NCBI GenBank assembly: GCA_903870065.1
Contig: CAIQBN010000516.1
Span: 1-52,032, forward strand
DNA: 52,032 bases
Direction: 5' to 3'
From: an uncultured beta proteobacterium
GTDB taxonomy: Bacteria; Pseudomonadota; Gammaproteobacteria; Burkholderiales; Burkholderiaceae_C
The number at the start of each line of letters is the position of its first letter. Position 1 is the first letter of the stretch. Positions 1-8,492 of this stretch are shown in pieces. Position numbers and translations under genes: made by a program. The notes below the pieces were generated by a model, which was not told the DNA's origin, searched no databases, and saw only the letters and a list, made by a program, of their open reading frames with translations.

Positions 1-261
1 GTAGGGGCCACCAACCCGCAGACCGCGGGCGGAATAGCGACCTTCTGCGTCGGTGACTAATTTGTTGCTAGAACCTGACTCGGTGTGAACAATGCTCACC
101 GATGCGCCCGCCACGGGTTTGCCGTCAGCCCCCGTAACTTGCCCACCAATGGCTGCGGTGGTGTTCTGGGCCAATGCAGGTGCCGCCACAACCAGCGCCA
201 CTGCGGCACTAAGTACTGTTCGTGAGAAACCTGAGAAAAACAATTCCTGACTGCTGCGCAT
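1..261 (-). CDS. TonB-dependent receptor, N-terminal part (runs off left edge)
   Basis: The minus-strand frame from the ATG at 261 is open to the window edge (87 codons) and is absent from the ORF track. It begins with a clear Sec signal peptide (basic start, hydrophobic core LSAAVALVVAAPALA, cleavage after ALA-Q). A carboxypeptidase-regulatory-like beta-sandwich follows (IGGQVTGADGKPVAGASV, then TDAEGRYSARGLRVGGPY). Such a domain after a signal peptide is typical of OAR-type TonB-dependent outer-membrane receptors, which import large ligands; the plug and barrel lie outside the window. The start is supported by AAGGAG 8 bases upstream. A cell-surface protein with only the regulatory-like domain cannot be excluded. 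The family is an inference from the first 87 residues; the reading frame is seen directly. Confidence 0.75.
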   Translation of the reverse strand, partial: MRSSQELFFSGFSRTVLSAAVALVVAAPALAQNTTAAIGGQVTGADGKPVAGASVSIVHTESGSSNKLVTDAEGRYSARGLRVGGPY

Positions 262-278
262 CCTGACTGCTCCTTAAC

Positions 279-288
279 GTGTTAACAC
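279..288. promoter_or_regulatory. Perfect palindrome GTGTTAACAC in the receptor leader
   Basis: A 10-base perfect palindrome lies about 18 bases upstream of the receptor start codon, just before its ribosome-binding site. The surrounding 262-482 stretch is AT-rich and probably contains the receptor promoter, but no convincing -35/-10 pair was found. The palindrome could be an operator half or chance. Confidence 0.2.
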
Positions 289-482
289 CATTGCGAATTT
301 GACAAAACGTAAAAATCTGTAAAGAAGCACAATATAACCACAAAGTTAAGACGCAGGCATGTCAGCTGTTGTTTCAAAGTCACCCCTGTATGTATCTCCG
401 CACACGCCGACTTGATCCATTCGGATCCCAGTCGCCCCGTTTTGCCTTCTTCACTATCGGCCCCAGCGCAAGTCGTAGCCGC

Positions 483-2453
483 TTAGGGTGCGATTTCATA
501 AAGAGCGGATCCATCGCCGTTGTCTTTGATGAGCCGCACCGATACATGGGCTGGCAAATAGCGCTGCGCAGAACTGGATGACAAAAAAGTCAGCCGCACG
601 CCCGGTACCGGCAGAATTCGCCAATTGTTATCGGCAGACGGATTAACCTGCTTATTGGCGGACAAGGTGTCCATCATGCGCAGGTATTCGATCAGCACCT
701 GTCGGTTCTCTTCCGGTGCCTCAAGAACAACCTTGCTGGCGCCGAGTCCCGGAAAATTGCCGCCGCCAAATGCTCGATAGTTGTTGGTGGCGACTATGAA
801 TTGGGCGTCGGATTGCACAGCCTGTCCCTGGAAGCGGAGGTTTTTGACCCGGTGGGCATGCGGCGCCACCAGCTTGCCGTTGCCATCGTAACGCGCAGGC
901 TGGGTGACATCGAACTCGTAGGTCACGCCATCCAGAGTGTCAAAGTTATAGGACCGGAATGTGTCGTTCAAAATAGCCTGCTGAGGCGGGCCAGCAGGGT
1001 CAATTTGATTAAATTGGCCGGCCGACATTTCAATCCATTCACGCACTTCGGCACCGGACAGCAACATGGCCTTGAGGGTGTTGGGATAGACATAAAGATC
1101 GGCAACATTCTTGATTGCCAGTGGGCCGGCAGCGATGTCGGTGTAATAGTCCCAGCCTTGGCGCCCGCCAGTCTTGAAGGGCGCAGCTGCCGACAGCACG
1201 GGGTACTTTTCGTAGTCCGTTCCCTGCATGGCTCGCTTGACATACATGATTTGCGCATTGGACACGATTTGCACGGAGGGGTCGTCCGCCACCAGGGCGA
1301 AGTAGCTGTAAATCGGTGCGCTTGTCATAGCGACCCTGTGGCGCACATAGTCCAGGGTTGCGTCATGCACATCGCCCACCAGGCGCTCCACCATGGGGTC
1401 TATCGCTGCAATGGATTTGCGGGTAGACCGATCAAAGATCGGGCGGATCGTGGCCTTGCTGTCGACCACTCTCCAGTTGCCACTGGTGTTGTCGAGTGTG
1501 AGGTCTATGACACCCAGATGGTCGCCCCAACGCCCCGGCATAACTGAGGGCACGCCATTGATCGTTCCGCGCTCCAAATTGACTCTGGGGTAGGCGGCAA
1601 ATGCCGCACTGGGAAACTCGGCATGTGCATGCCCAAACAACACTGCGTCAATACCGCCGACTTCCGTCAGCGGGGCCACCGCGTTCTCGGAAAATTGCGC
1701 AACCGGGCCTTTTTCAAAGCCGGCGTGGGGAATAGCAATCACCAGCTGAGCGCCTTGCGCGCGCATCAGTGGAACATAGGTGCGTGCAGTCTCCACGACA
1801 TCACGCGCAACCACCCTCCCCTCAAGATGCGCTTTGTCCCACTGCATAATTTGCGGCGGCGCAAAGCCGATCACACCCACTTTGAGACTGTGGGTGTTGC
1901 CCAAGGTGTCCACCACTTTGCGATCCAACAGCACATAGGGAGTGAAAGCGTGCCTGGGCTGCGCAGCATCCTTGCCGAGTTCGTCTAAATAGATGTTGGC
2001 ATTGACATAGGGAAAACTGGCACCCTGCAAGGAACGGCGCAGAAAGTCCAGGCCAAAATTGAACTCGTGGTTACCAATGTTTGCGGCGTCATAACCCAGG
2101 GCATTCATGACCCGATAAGCCGGGTGGATTTCACCTGGCTTGAGGGGTCGGACTTTCGCCACGAACTCGCCCATGGGATTGCCCTGAAGCAGGTCGCCAT
2201 TGTCAAACAGCAGGCTGTTGGCTGCCTCAGCGCGTGCGGCCTTGATCAGACTGACGGTTCTGGACAAACCATATTGATCAGTCGGCTTGTCCTGGTAGTA
2301 GTCATAACTCAACAAGTTCATGTGCAGGTCTGTGGTTTCCAGGACCCGCAGTTGCACCTGTTCCGCTCGCAGGCCGCTGCACGTGATCAGTACCGTGCAT
2401 CCCAGAACGATGCCCTGGACTTGGCGTGTGATGTATTTCAAATGATTGCGCAT
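483..2453 (-). CDS. cpdB: 2',3'-cyclic-nucleotide 2'-phosphodiesterase / 3'-nucleotidase (periplasmic)
   Basis: This enzyme hydrolyses 2',3'-cyclic nucleotides and 3'-nucleotides in the periplasm, scavenging nucleosides and phosphate. It is about 656 aa, close to the family length. A hydrophobic signal (IVLGCTVLITCSGLRA) precedes a metallophosphoesterase domain with the metal-binding motifs TTDLHMN, GDLLQGNPMG, NIGNHEFNFG and GHAHAEFPS. The C-terminal 5'-nucleotidase substrate domain has YVYPNTLKAMLLSG and TNNYRAFGGGNFPG. The ORF track starts at 2555, but that start would overlap the divergent chromate transporter gene and has no signal peptide. The ATG at 2453 (residue 35 of the track ORF) is directly followed by the signal sequence and was chosen. 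The gene is divergent from chrA across an 87-base gap. Confidence 0.9.
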   Translation of the reverse strand: MRNHLKYITRQVQGIVLGCTVLITCSGLRAEQVQLRVLETTDLHMNLLSYDYYQDKPTDQYGLSRTVSLIKAARAEAANSLLFDNGDLLQGNPMGEFVAKVRPLKPGEIHPAYRVMNALGYDAANIGNHEFNFGLDFLRRSLQGASFPYVNANIYLDELGKDAAQPRHAFTPYVLLDRKVVDTLGNTHSLKVGVIGFAPPQIMQWDKAHLEGRVVARDVVETARTYVPLMRAQGAQLVIAIPHAGFEKGPVAQFSENAVAPLTEVGGIDAVLFGHAHAEFPSAAFAAYPRVNLERGTINGVPSVMPGRWGDHLGVIDLTLDNTSGNWRVVDSKATIRPIFDRSTRKSIAAIDPMVERLVGDVHDATLDYVRHRVAMTSAPIYSYFALVADDPSVQIVSNAQIMYVKRAMQGTDYEKYPVLSAAAPFKTGGRQGWDYYTDIAAGPLAIKNVADLYVYPNTLKAMLLSGAEVREWIEMSAGQFNQIDPAGPPQQAILNDTFRSYNFDTLDGVTYEFDVTQPARYDGNGKLVAPHAHRVKNLRFQGQAVQSDAQFIVATNNYRAFGGGNFPGLGASKVVLEAPEENRQVLIEYLRMMDTLSANKQVNPSADNNWRILPVPGVRLTFLSSSSAQRYLPAHVSVRLIKDNGDGSALYEIAP

Positions 2454-2540
2454 GGAAGCGTCCCTTGTTACGACCCGTGCCTGCGAACAACCGCGACTGT
2501 AACGAATTCTGTGACGGGTCATTTCCGCTAAAGTGGGACC

Positions 2541-3161
2541 ATGAGTGAAAAACAATGCATTGCAGCCCCGGGCGAATCCCGCATTGGCAATCGTCCCACG
2601 TCGGTAGGCGATCTCTTTGTGTCATTTTCTTTGCTGGCACTGCAGGGATTTGGTGGAGTTCTGGTGATTGTTCAGCGCGAGCTGGTTGAAAAGAAGAAAT
2701 GGCTAACACTGGAAGAGTTTGTTGACGACTGGGCGGTGGCCCAAGTTCTACCCGGGCCAAATGTGGTCAATTTGTCGCTCATGATCGGAGACCGCTATTT
2801 CGGAATTCGCGGTGCCCTGGCAGCACTGGCTGGCATGCTGACCATTCCCCTGTTGGTGGTCTTGTTACTTGCAGCGAGTTTTGCCGGTATCTCCGATACG
2901 CCCGCGGCACAGGGAGCCCTGCGTGGAATGGGCGCCGTGGCCGCTGGCCTGATTGCTGCAACCGGCATCAAGCTGATTGGCGCACTCAAATACAACATCA
3001 TGGGTTTACCCGCCTGCGGGGCGCTGTCTGTCCTGAGCTTTATCGCTATTGCTTACCTGCGCATGCCACTGGTTTGGGTGCTGCTGGGATTGGGCGGCTG
3101 CGCCGCAATGTGGGCATTTCATCGGCTGGGCGAGCAGACTTCGGTCAAGGACACGACATGA
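2541..3161 (+). CDS. Chromate transporter, short CHR subunit 1
   Basis: A 206-aa integral membrane protein with one CHR domain: the hallmark LQGFGGVLVIVQRELV near residues 34-50, the WAVAQVLPGPNVVNLS motif near 66-80, and several membrane helices. Short-chain CHR proteins work as pairs of homologous halves exporting chromate, whereas long ChrA proteins fuse both halves. Its stop codon overlaps the start of the second subunit (ATGA), so the two are translationally coupled. It is divergent from cpdB. Chromate as substrate is inferred from the family; many members are uncharacterised. Confidence 0.88.
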   Translation: MSEKQCIAAPGESRIGNRPTSVGDLFVSFSLLALQGFGGVLVIVQRELVEKKKWLTLEEFVDDWAVAQVLPGPNVVNLSLMIGDRYFGIRGALAALAGMLTIPLLVVLLLAASFAGISDTPAAQGALRGMGAVAAGLIAATGIKLIGALKYNIMGLPACGALSVLSFIAIAYLRMPLVWVLLGLGGCAAMWAFHRLGEQTSVKDTT

Positions 3162-3754
3162 TTGCCAGTTTTGCTGGAGCCGACTGGTGGGCGCTACTGG
3201 CCCATTTCACTTCACTGTCTTTGCTGGCCATCGGGGGTGCTATCACGACAGCGCCAGAAATGCACAGCTACTTGGTCAATGAAAAATCCTGGCTAACCGA
3301 CAGCCAGTTCACATCGTCCATCGCCCTGGCGCAGGCGGCACCCGGCCCCAACGTACTCTTTATCGCCCTGCTGGGATGGAATGTTGGGATGAATGCGGGT
3401 GGCGGAATGGGCGCCGGTGTAACCGCCTGGTGGATGGCACTGGCAGGGGTTGGCATTGCGATGATTGGCATTCTGTTGCCCAGCACCACGATGACCCTGG
3501 TGGCCGCACGCTGGGCCCAGCAAAACCGGGAGTTGCGGGCGGTTCGGGCCTTCAAGCAAGGCATGGCTCCCATTGTCATCGCGCTGTTGATTGCAACGGC
3601 ATGGATTATGGTGGCCACGCAGGGCAGCGCGGTTGAAAATTGGAGACTGTGGTTTTTGGCCACCATCGGTGCACTTGCCGCGTGGCGCACACGCCTGCAT
3701 ATGCTTTGGCTCCTCGGGCTTGGGGCAGTGGCAGGGGCGTCAGGGTTGCTGTAA
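3158..3754 (+). CDS. Chromate transporter, short CHR subunit 2
   Basis: This is the second half-size CHR membrane protein, 198 aa from the ATG at 3158. The track start at 3074 lies deep inside the preceding gene; 3158 gives the ATGA overlap expected of a coupled pair. CHR signatures are LLAIGGAITTAPEMHSYLV near residue 20 and ALAQAAPGPNVLFIALLGWN near 57, followed by four or five hydrophobic helices. It is homologous to the upstream subunit and probably inserts with it as an antiparallel heterodimer, as known for short-chain CHR pairs. There is no nearby chrB-like regulator. Confidence 0.88.
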   Translation: MIASFAGADWWALLAHFTSLSLLAIGGAITTAPEMHSYLVNEKSWLTDSQFTSSIALAQAAPGPNVLFIALLGWNVGMNAGGGMGAGVTAWWMALAGVGIAMIGILLPSTTMTLVAARWAQQNRELRAVRAFKQGMAPIVIALLIATAWIMVATQGSAVENWRLWFLATIGALAAWRTRLHMLWLLGLGAVAGASGLL

Positions 3755-3831
3755 CCGCATCCGCCACCAAGCGCAAGACCCCGCTAACTCACTACGATTG
3801 AACTTGTCAGCTATTGCTGCCCGGACTGGCA

Positions 3832-4191
3832 TTAACGCGGATTTTCAAAGAATACGTAGTTTGTTGCGTAGTCGCTGATTTCAAAGTAAACCTTTTTCTC
3901 ACCCGCATCGGCAGTAAAGTTGAAGTTTTCATCCAGCACGCCATAGCCAAAACGGTAGGCACGCGGCTTGTTGTCGTCGGTTCCCATGGCGGTGCTGAGC
4001 TTGTCGATCTTGATGAAGCGCCGCACCAGTTTGTCGCCCGCATAGACCTCAAGTACGCCGTTGGTGCCGGTCCAGTTTTGGATGTCACGGCTAATTTTGT
4101 TTTGTTGTTCCTGGGTGCAACCAATTAGAAGAAAAAGGGCCGCAGCCCCCGCCAAAGCTGAGCGGGTAGCTCCTGATTGCATAGCATTCAT
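3832..4191 (-). CDS. Small conserved lipoprotein of unknown function
   Basis: A 119-aa protein with a lipoprotein signal: hydrophobic stretch ALAGAAALFLLIGC followed by TQEQQ, so Cys in LIGC would be lipidated. The mature part is mixed beta-like sequence (GVLEVYAGDKLVRRF, KVYFEISDYATNYVFF) without a motif I recognise. The track start at 4263 would run into rlmB; the ATG at 4191 is preceded by GGAGG at good spacing and gives a normal signal peptide. It lies 19 bases downstream of rlmB on the same strand and may be co-transcribed. It converges on the chromate transporter pair. Confidence 0.75.
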   Translation of the reverse strand: MNAMQSGATRSALAGAAALFLLIGCTQEQQNKISRDIQNWTGTNGVLEVYAGDKLVRRFIKIDKLSTAMGTDDNKPRAYRFGYGVLDENFNFTADAGEKKVYFEISDYATNYVFFENPR

Positions 4192-4210
4192 ATAAAAACC
4201 TCCAGTGAAA

Positions 4211-4984
4211 TCAGGCACTTGTTCGCTGACGCAGCGCTTCATAGAGGCACACACCGCTGGCAACCGATACGTTCAGGCTCTCAACTGCTCCGCGCATGGG
4301 AATGCGCACCAAGGCGTCGCATGTCTTGGCCGTCAGTTGGCGCATTCCAGCACCTTCTGCCCCCAACACCAGCGCCACCGGTCCCTTTAGATCGGCCTGG
4401 TACAGCGTGGACGGCGCCGTGTCGCTGGTGCCAATAATCCAGATATTGCGCTCCTTGAGCTCGTTGAGCGTGCGTGCCAAGTTGGTGACCATGAAGTATG
4501 GAACCGTTTCAGCCGCACCGCTGGCAACCTTGGCAACCGTGGCATTGATACCTGCGGCATGGTCCTTGGGCGCAATGACGGCGTGCACGCCAGCGCCATC
4601 CGCCACGCGCAAACAAGCCCCCAGGTTGTGGGGATCCGTTACGCCGTCGAGCACCAGAATCAACGGCTGTGTGCGCTGCTCAATCGGCAGGTCGGCATTG
4701 GCCGCTTCCAGATCTTCCAACAATTCATCCAGCGAATGCACTTGCGCGACGGCCTGCACGCGCGCAGCGACTCCCTGATGCCCGTGACCACCGCACATTT
4801 TTGACAGCCGCGTGCCGTCCGACTCAACCAGTTTGACGCCGGCCCCCGCCGCACGGTCCAGAAACTGGCGCATGCGCGCATCGCGCCGACCTGGTTCGAA
4901 GTAAATTTCAATAATCGACTCGGGGGCCGTCTTCAGGCGCACGCCCAGCGCATGAAAACCAAACAAAATTTTGGGTGAAGACAT
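4211..4984 (-). CDS. rlmB: 23S rRNA (guanosine-2'-O)-methyltransferase RlmB
   Basis: RlmB methylates the ribose of G2251 in the 23S rRNA P-loop using S-adenosylmethionine. The 257-aa protein has the N-terminal substrate-binding domain (ILFGFHALGVRLK at residue 6) and the knotted SpoU methyltransferase domain with its three motifs: VTDPHNLGACLRVADGAG, ALVLGAEGAGMRQL and IPMRGAVESLNVSVASG. The start was moved from 5044 to the ATG at 4984, which gives the usual short N-terminus and avoids overlapping the upstream ATPase gene. Confidence 0.93.
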   Translation of the reverse strand: MSSPKILFGFHALGVRLKTAPESIIEIYFEPGRRDARMRQFLDRAAGAGVKLVESDGTRLSKMCGGHGHQGVAARVQAVAQVHSLDELLEDLEAANADLPIEQRTQPLILVLDGVTDPHNLGACLRVADGAGVHAVIAPKDHAAGINATVAKVASGAAETVPYFMVTNLARTLNELKERNIWIIGTSDTAPSTLYQADLKGPVALVLGAEGAGMRQLTAKTCDALVRIPMRGAVESLNVSVASGVCLYEALRQRTSA

Positions 4985-5001
4985 CGGGCCATTATCGCGG
5001 T

Positions 5002-5670
5002 TCAGACCAGGCGTCCGGCCTCGATCGTGATCCGGCGGTCGCATCTTTCAGCAATCCCACGGTCATGGGTCACCAGCACCAAGGTGGTTCCCTGCTCCCG
5101 ATTCAGATCAAACATCAATGCCATGATCGTTTCGCCGGTCGCAAAATCCAGACTGCCAGTGGGCTCATCCGCAAGCAAGACAGCGGGGTGCACCACAAAA
5201 GCGCGTGCCAAGGCGACGCGCTGCTGTTCTCCACCGCTGAGCACTTTGGGATACGACGCCAGCCGCTGTGACAGGCCGACACGCGCGAGCATCTCGGTCG
5301 CCGCTTTTCTGGCATCTTTGCGCCCAGCCAACTCCAGTGGCAGCATGACATTTTCAAGCGCCGTCAAATTTCCAAGCAATTGAAAGCTCTGAAATACGAA
5401 ACCCACTTTACTGGCCCGCAGTGCGGCCCGATCATCTTCGTCCAGCGCAAAAAGATCGGCACCGGCCAGGCGGACTGTTCCAGTGGTGGGGGTGTCCAAG
5501 CCAGCGATGATAGACAGCAAGGTACTCTTACCCGAACCCGAGGCACCCACAATGGCGGCCGTCTCGCGCGCTTTTAGAGCAAAATCGATATCACGCAAAA
5601 TCTCCAGCGTGCCGGTTGAATCGGTCACGGATTTGCCAACATGCTCTACAGAAATAATGACTTCACTCAT
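5002..5670 (-). CDS. ABC transporter ATP-binding protein (YbbA/LolD type)
   Basis: A 222-aa ATPase subunit with all ABC motifs: Walker A GASGSGKST, Q-loop FVFQSFQLLGNLT, signature LSGGEQQRVALARAF, Walker B VLLADEPTGSLD and H-loop VLVTHD. Its size and wording fit the MacB/LolD-like group, and the divergent tesA gene next door reproduces the ybbA/tesA arrangement known from E. coli. The cognate FtsX-like permease (YbbP) is not adjacent. The start at 5670 (MSEVIISVEHVGKS) was chosen because the longer track ORF from 6030 runs antisense through tesA. Its first codons overlap the tesA start region by 14 bases on the other strand. Confidence 0.88.
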   Translation of the reverse strand: MSEVIISVEHVGKSVTDSTGTLEILRDIDFALKARETAAIVGASGSGKSTLLSIIAGLDTPTTGTVRLAGADLFALDEDDRAALRASKVGFVFQSFQLLGNLTALENVMLPLELAGRKDARKAATEMLARVGLSQRLASYPKVLSGGEQQRVALARAFVVHPAVLLADEPTGSLDFATGETIMALMFDLNREQGTTLVLVTHDRGIAERCDRRITIEAGRLV

Positions 5671-6319
5671 AGGGTTCCCACTGGTTCGACGACACTGTAT
5701 CGCGCTTGGCATGCTGGCGTGCTCGGTGGGGCTTTTGTCATCTGCAACTGCCCAGGCACGCACACCAACCATTTTGATCGTCGGCGATTCACTGAGCGCC
5801 GAGTATGGCCTCAAGCGCGGCACGGGCTGGGTGGCGCTGATGGAGCAGCGTCTAATGCAAGAAAAAATTGCTGCCAAGGTGATCAATGCCAGCATCAGCG
5901 GTGATACCACGTCGGGCGGGCGTTCGCGCATCGCCGCCTTGCTAAAACAGAACAAACCCCATGTTGTCATCATTGAGTTAGGTGCCAATGACGCGCTGCG
6001 CGGCTTGCCGTTGTCAATGACGCAGGACAACCTTCAAGCCATGACACTGGCGGCGCAAGAGTCTGGCGCAAAGGTGCTGCTGATCGGAATGCAAATGCCA
6101 CCCAACTATGGTCAAGACTACAGCGCCAAGTTTGCTGGGATGTACGCCGCAGTGGCCAAGGCGAATAAAACCGCCCTGGTTCCGTTTTTGCTGAAGGACG
6201 TAGCCGATGCACCGGACGCCGCAAGCCTGTTCCAGAGCGACCGCATTCACCCCAATGAAGCCGCACACCCCCGCATCTTGAATAACATCTGGTCCACCGT
6301 GAAAAAGATGATGACATGA
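5657..6319 (+). CDS. tesA: Arylesterase / acyl-CoA thioesterase I, SGNH hydrolase
   Basis: A periplasmic multifunctional lipase-like esterase (thioesterase I/protease I/lysophospholipase L1 family) of about 220 aa. The signal peptide (VRRHCIALGMLACSVGLLSSATAQA) is followed by SGNH blocks: block I VGDSLSAEYGL with the catalytic Ser, block III GANDALRG, and block V DRIHPNEAAH with catalytic Asp and His. The track ORF begins at 5483 inside the opposite ATPase gene; the ATG at 5657 gives a proper signal peptide, with the ATG at 5711 as an alternative. Its stop overlaps the mnmH start (ATGA), suggesting co-transcription. Confidence 0.9.
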   Translation: MTSLIGFPLVRRHCIALGMLACSVGLLSSATAQARTPTILIVGDSLSAEYGLKRGTGWVALMEQRLMQEKIAAKVINASISGDTTSGGRSRIAALLKQNKPHVVIIELGANDALRGLPLSMTQDNLQAMTLAAQESGAKVLLIGMQMPPNYGQDYSAKFAGMYAAVAKANKTALVPFLLKDVADAPDAASLFQSDRIHPNEAAHPRILNNIWSTVKKMMT

Positions 6320-7377
6320 GTCTGACCACTTTGAACGCGACGGACGCGCTGGCACAGCTCCAAACCTTTGACACCATCATCGACGCGCGAAGCGAGAGTG
6401 AATTTGCGCTCGATCACTTGCCCGGTGCGGTGAACTGGCCCACGCTGGACGATGAGGAGCGCAAGCTGATTGGCACCGTGTACGTCCAGGTCAACCAGTT
6501 CGAAGCCAAGAAGCGCGGCGCCGCGATGGCCGCGCGAAACATTGGTAAACATATCGAGCGCGACGTCATTAGCAAACCCAGGGACTGGAAGCCGCTTGCC
6601 TATTGCTGGCGGGGCGGCAAACGAAGCGGCTCCCTCTCACTAATCCTCGACCAAATTGGTTTTCACGTGACGCTGCTCGAAGGTGGCTACAAGGCCTTTC
6701 GGGCAGCCATGCTGTTAGACATTCCACGGCAGGTGGATCGTTTGAATTTTCAGGTGGTGTGCGGGACTACAGGGTCTGGCAAGACCCGCCTGTTGCAGGC
6801 ACTGGCACGAACTGGGGCGCAAGTACTTGACCTGGAGGCGCTGGCGAGCCATCGAAGTTCTGTGCTGGGCGCTATTCCAGGTCAACCCCAACCCAGCCAG
6901 AAGCACTTTGACTCCCTGGTATGGGACGCGTTGCGCCAATTTGACCCCACGCGTCCCGTCTATGTGGAGAGCGAAAGTAAAAAAGTGGGCAATGTCTCAA
7001 TCGCCACTGCATTAGTCGAGCGAATGCGCACCAGCCCGTGCCTTAACCTGCGTTTGTCAATGGGTGAACGTGTCGCCCTATTGATGGAGGACTACGACTT
7101 TTTCGTCACCGACCCCAACCATTTTTGCAACCGGCTGGACGTATTGGCCGAAATTCGCGGTAAGGGCGTGGTCAACGGTTGGAAGGCGCTGGTGCTAGCG
7201 GGTCAGGTTGAGCCGGTTGTTCATGACTTGCTGACACTGCATTACGACCCTGTGTACTTGCAGTCGATGCAGCGCAATTTTGTGATGTATCCGCAGGCCC
7301 GCCCCATAGAGCCGCGCGACCGATCTATAGACGCCATGCAAGAGCTCGCTGACCAATTGAACCAGGCAGCCGGGTAA
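6316..7377 (+). CDS. mnmH: tRNA 2-selenouridine / geranyl-2-thiouridine synthase
   Basis: MnmH (SelU, YbbB) replaces sulfur by selenium in the wobble 2-thiouridine of tRNA Lys, Glu and Gln via a geranylated intermediate. The 353-aa protein has an N-terminal rhodanese domain (IIDARSESEFALDHLPGA) with the catalytic Cys in YCWRGGKRSG near residue 96, and a C-terminal P-loop domain with GTTGSGKT near residue 150. The ybbA-tesA-mnmH neighbourhood matches other proteobacteria. No selD was seen in the window. It starts inside the tesA stop codon. Confidence 0.93.
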   Translation: MSLTTLNATDALAQLQTFDTIIDARSESEFALDHLPGAVNWPTLDDEERKLIGTVYVQVNQFEAKKRGAAMAARNIGKHIERDVISKPRDWKPLAYCWRGGKRSGSLSLILDQIGFHVTLLEGGYKAFRAAMLLDIPRQVDRLNFQVVCGTTGSGKTRLLQALARTGAQVLDLEALASHRSSVLGAIPGQPQPSQKHFDSLVWDALRQFDPTRPVYVESESKKVGNVSIATALVERMRTSPCLNLRLSMGERVALLMEDYDFFVTDPNHFCNRLDVLAEIRGKGVVNGWKALVLAGQVEPVVHDLLTLHYDPVYLQSMQRNFVMYPQARPIEPRDRSIDAMQELADQLNQAAG

Positions 7378-7393
7378 ACCGAGTGTCGCGACC

Positions 7394-7576
7394 TTACTGT
7401 GTATCGGTTCCGGGTGTTTGCGGGTCACCGGATGCGGTGGTGTCGTTGCCTGGCTCGGCCTCGTCGCCCGGACCATGTGCTTTGCGCTCACTCTTTTCCT
7501 TGAGTTTTTCTTCCTTCTTTTTTTTCTTAGCCAGTTCTTTCTGACGCTTTTCGTAACCGTAATTGGGTGTTGCCAA
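7394..7576 (-). CDS. Small lysine-rich conserved protein
   Basis: A 60-aa, very hydrophilic protein: NYGYEKRQKELAKKKKKEEK at the N-terminus, a Lys/Glu helix, then an acidic, Gly/Thr-rich tail. I recall similar short proteins beginning with an NYGYEKRQKELAKKKK-like block in many Comamonadaceae, which supports a real gene, but no function is known. The predicted start is TTG at 7576, preceded by a weak AAAGAAAG element. It converges on mnmH with only 16 bases between. Low-complexity composition makes homology inference weak. Confidence 0.6.
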   Translation of the reverse strand: MATPNYGYEKRQKELAKKKKKEEKLKEKSERKAHGPGDEAEPGNDTTASGDPQTPGTDTQ

Positions 7577-7618
7577 GATGTACTTTCTTTAGTTGCCAAC
7601 ACTTTACCATTTTAAAAG

Positions 7619-8440
7619 TCACTCTTGCTGCGATTCATCGGGCCATTGCACCGCGCCACGGTAAGCGTGCCAACTGGCGTGTCCTAGCAGAGGGCCGGTG
7701 ACCAGCAAGCCGACACCCCATGGCAGCATCAGTGAAACAACCACCGCAATCGTAATCACTGCACCCCATAGAAGCATGACGCCCGTGTTATGAAAAAACA
7801 CCTCAATGCTGGTAATAGCTGCCGATATCGCATCGGTATCCCGGTCCAGAATCATAGGAATGGATACCACAGCAATCGAGAACACCAGCACCGCAAATGC
7901 ACCGCCGACAATGACATAGGCCGCGACAAATTCCCAGTTTTCAGGATTGAAAACCGCCTGCATGACGCTGCTGGTCGAAGGCATGCCAGTATTGAAAAAG
8001 ACCGCAAACACCACCAGTGATGCCCTGCCCCACAACAACTCCAGAACCAACAGCACCAGTACCAGCATCGCCATACTTCGAATGTGAGAGCGCCAACACG
8101 TCAGTGAACTGCCAAATCCCGGAATCAGGCCCAGTTCACGCCGGCGGCTGACTTCATACAGTCCCATCGCGAGGAAGGGACCCAGCAGCAAACAACCCGA
8201 CGCAATTGTCATGGTGTATTCCGGCTTGGACTTAAACACCAGTCCGAGTACTATCGCCATCATGCTAAAGGAAATACCGTAGAAAACGCTGATACCTGGG
8301 TGAGCCCGCATATCGCACCAACCGCTGCTTAGCCAATGGGCGATGTCAGCGACATGAAGTGGTCTGATGGTCTTTCTCGGGGCATCCGAGGGGGGCGGCA
8401 CATAAGGCTCTGGAGCAACTTCTATTGGTATTTGACTCAT
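7619..8440 (-). CDS. DUF2189 family integral membrane protein
   Basis: A 273-aa inner-membrane protein with a proline-rich cytosolic N-terminus (PIEVAPEPYVPPPSDAPRK). The DUF2189 opening follows (RPLHVADIAHWLSSGWCDMR), then about six hydrophobic helices including YGISFSMMAIVLGLVF and GCLLLGPFLAMGLYEVSRR. The LLGPFLAMGLYEVSRRRE wording is characteristic of DUF2189, a family of unknown function found next to metabolic and cytochrome genes in proteobacteria. It has its own ATG and no tight coupling to metC upstream. Confidence 0.8.
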   Translation of the reverse strand: MSQIPIEVAPEPYVPPPSDAPRKTIRPLHVADIAHWLSSGWCDMRAHPGISVFYGISFSMMAIVLGLVFKSKPEYTMTIASGCLLLGPFLAMGLYEVSRRRELGLIPGFGSSLTCWRSHIRSMAMLVLVLLVLELLWGRASLVVFAVFFNTGMPSTSSVMQAVFNPENWEFVAAYVIVGGAFAVLVFSIAVVSIPMILDRDTDAISAAITSIEVFFHNTGVMLLWGAVITIAVVVSLMLPWGVGLLVTGPLLGHASWHAYRGAVQWPDESQQE

Positions 8441-8492
8441 ATCAATAGCGTATAGCCTATGCTTACCTTCGGCAATTCAGGAAAACACTCAA

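Noticed and set aside
801-1547. 248-aa plus-strand ORF
   Set aside because: Antisense shadow inside cpdB.
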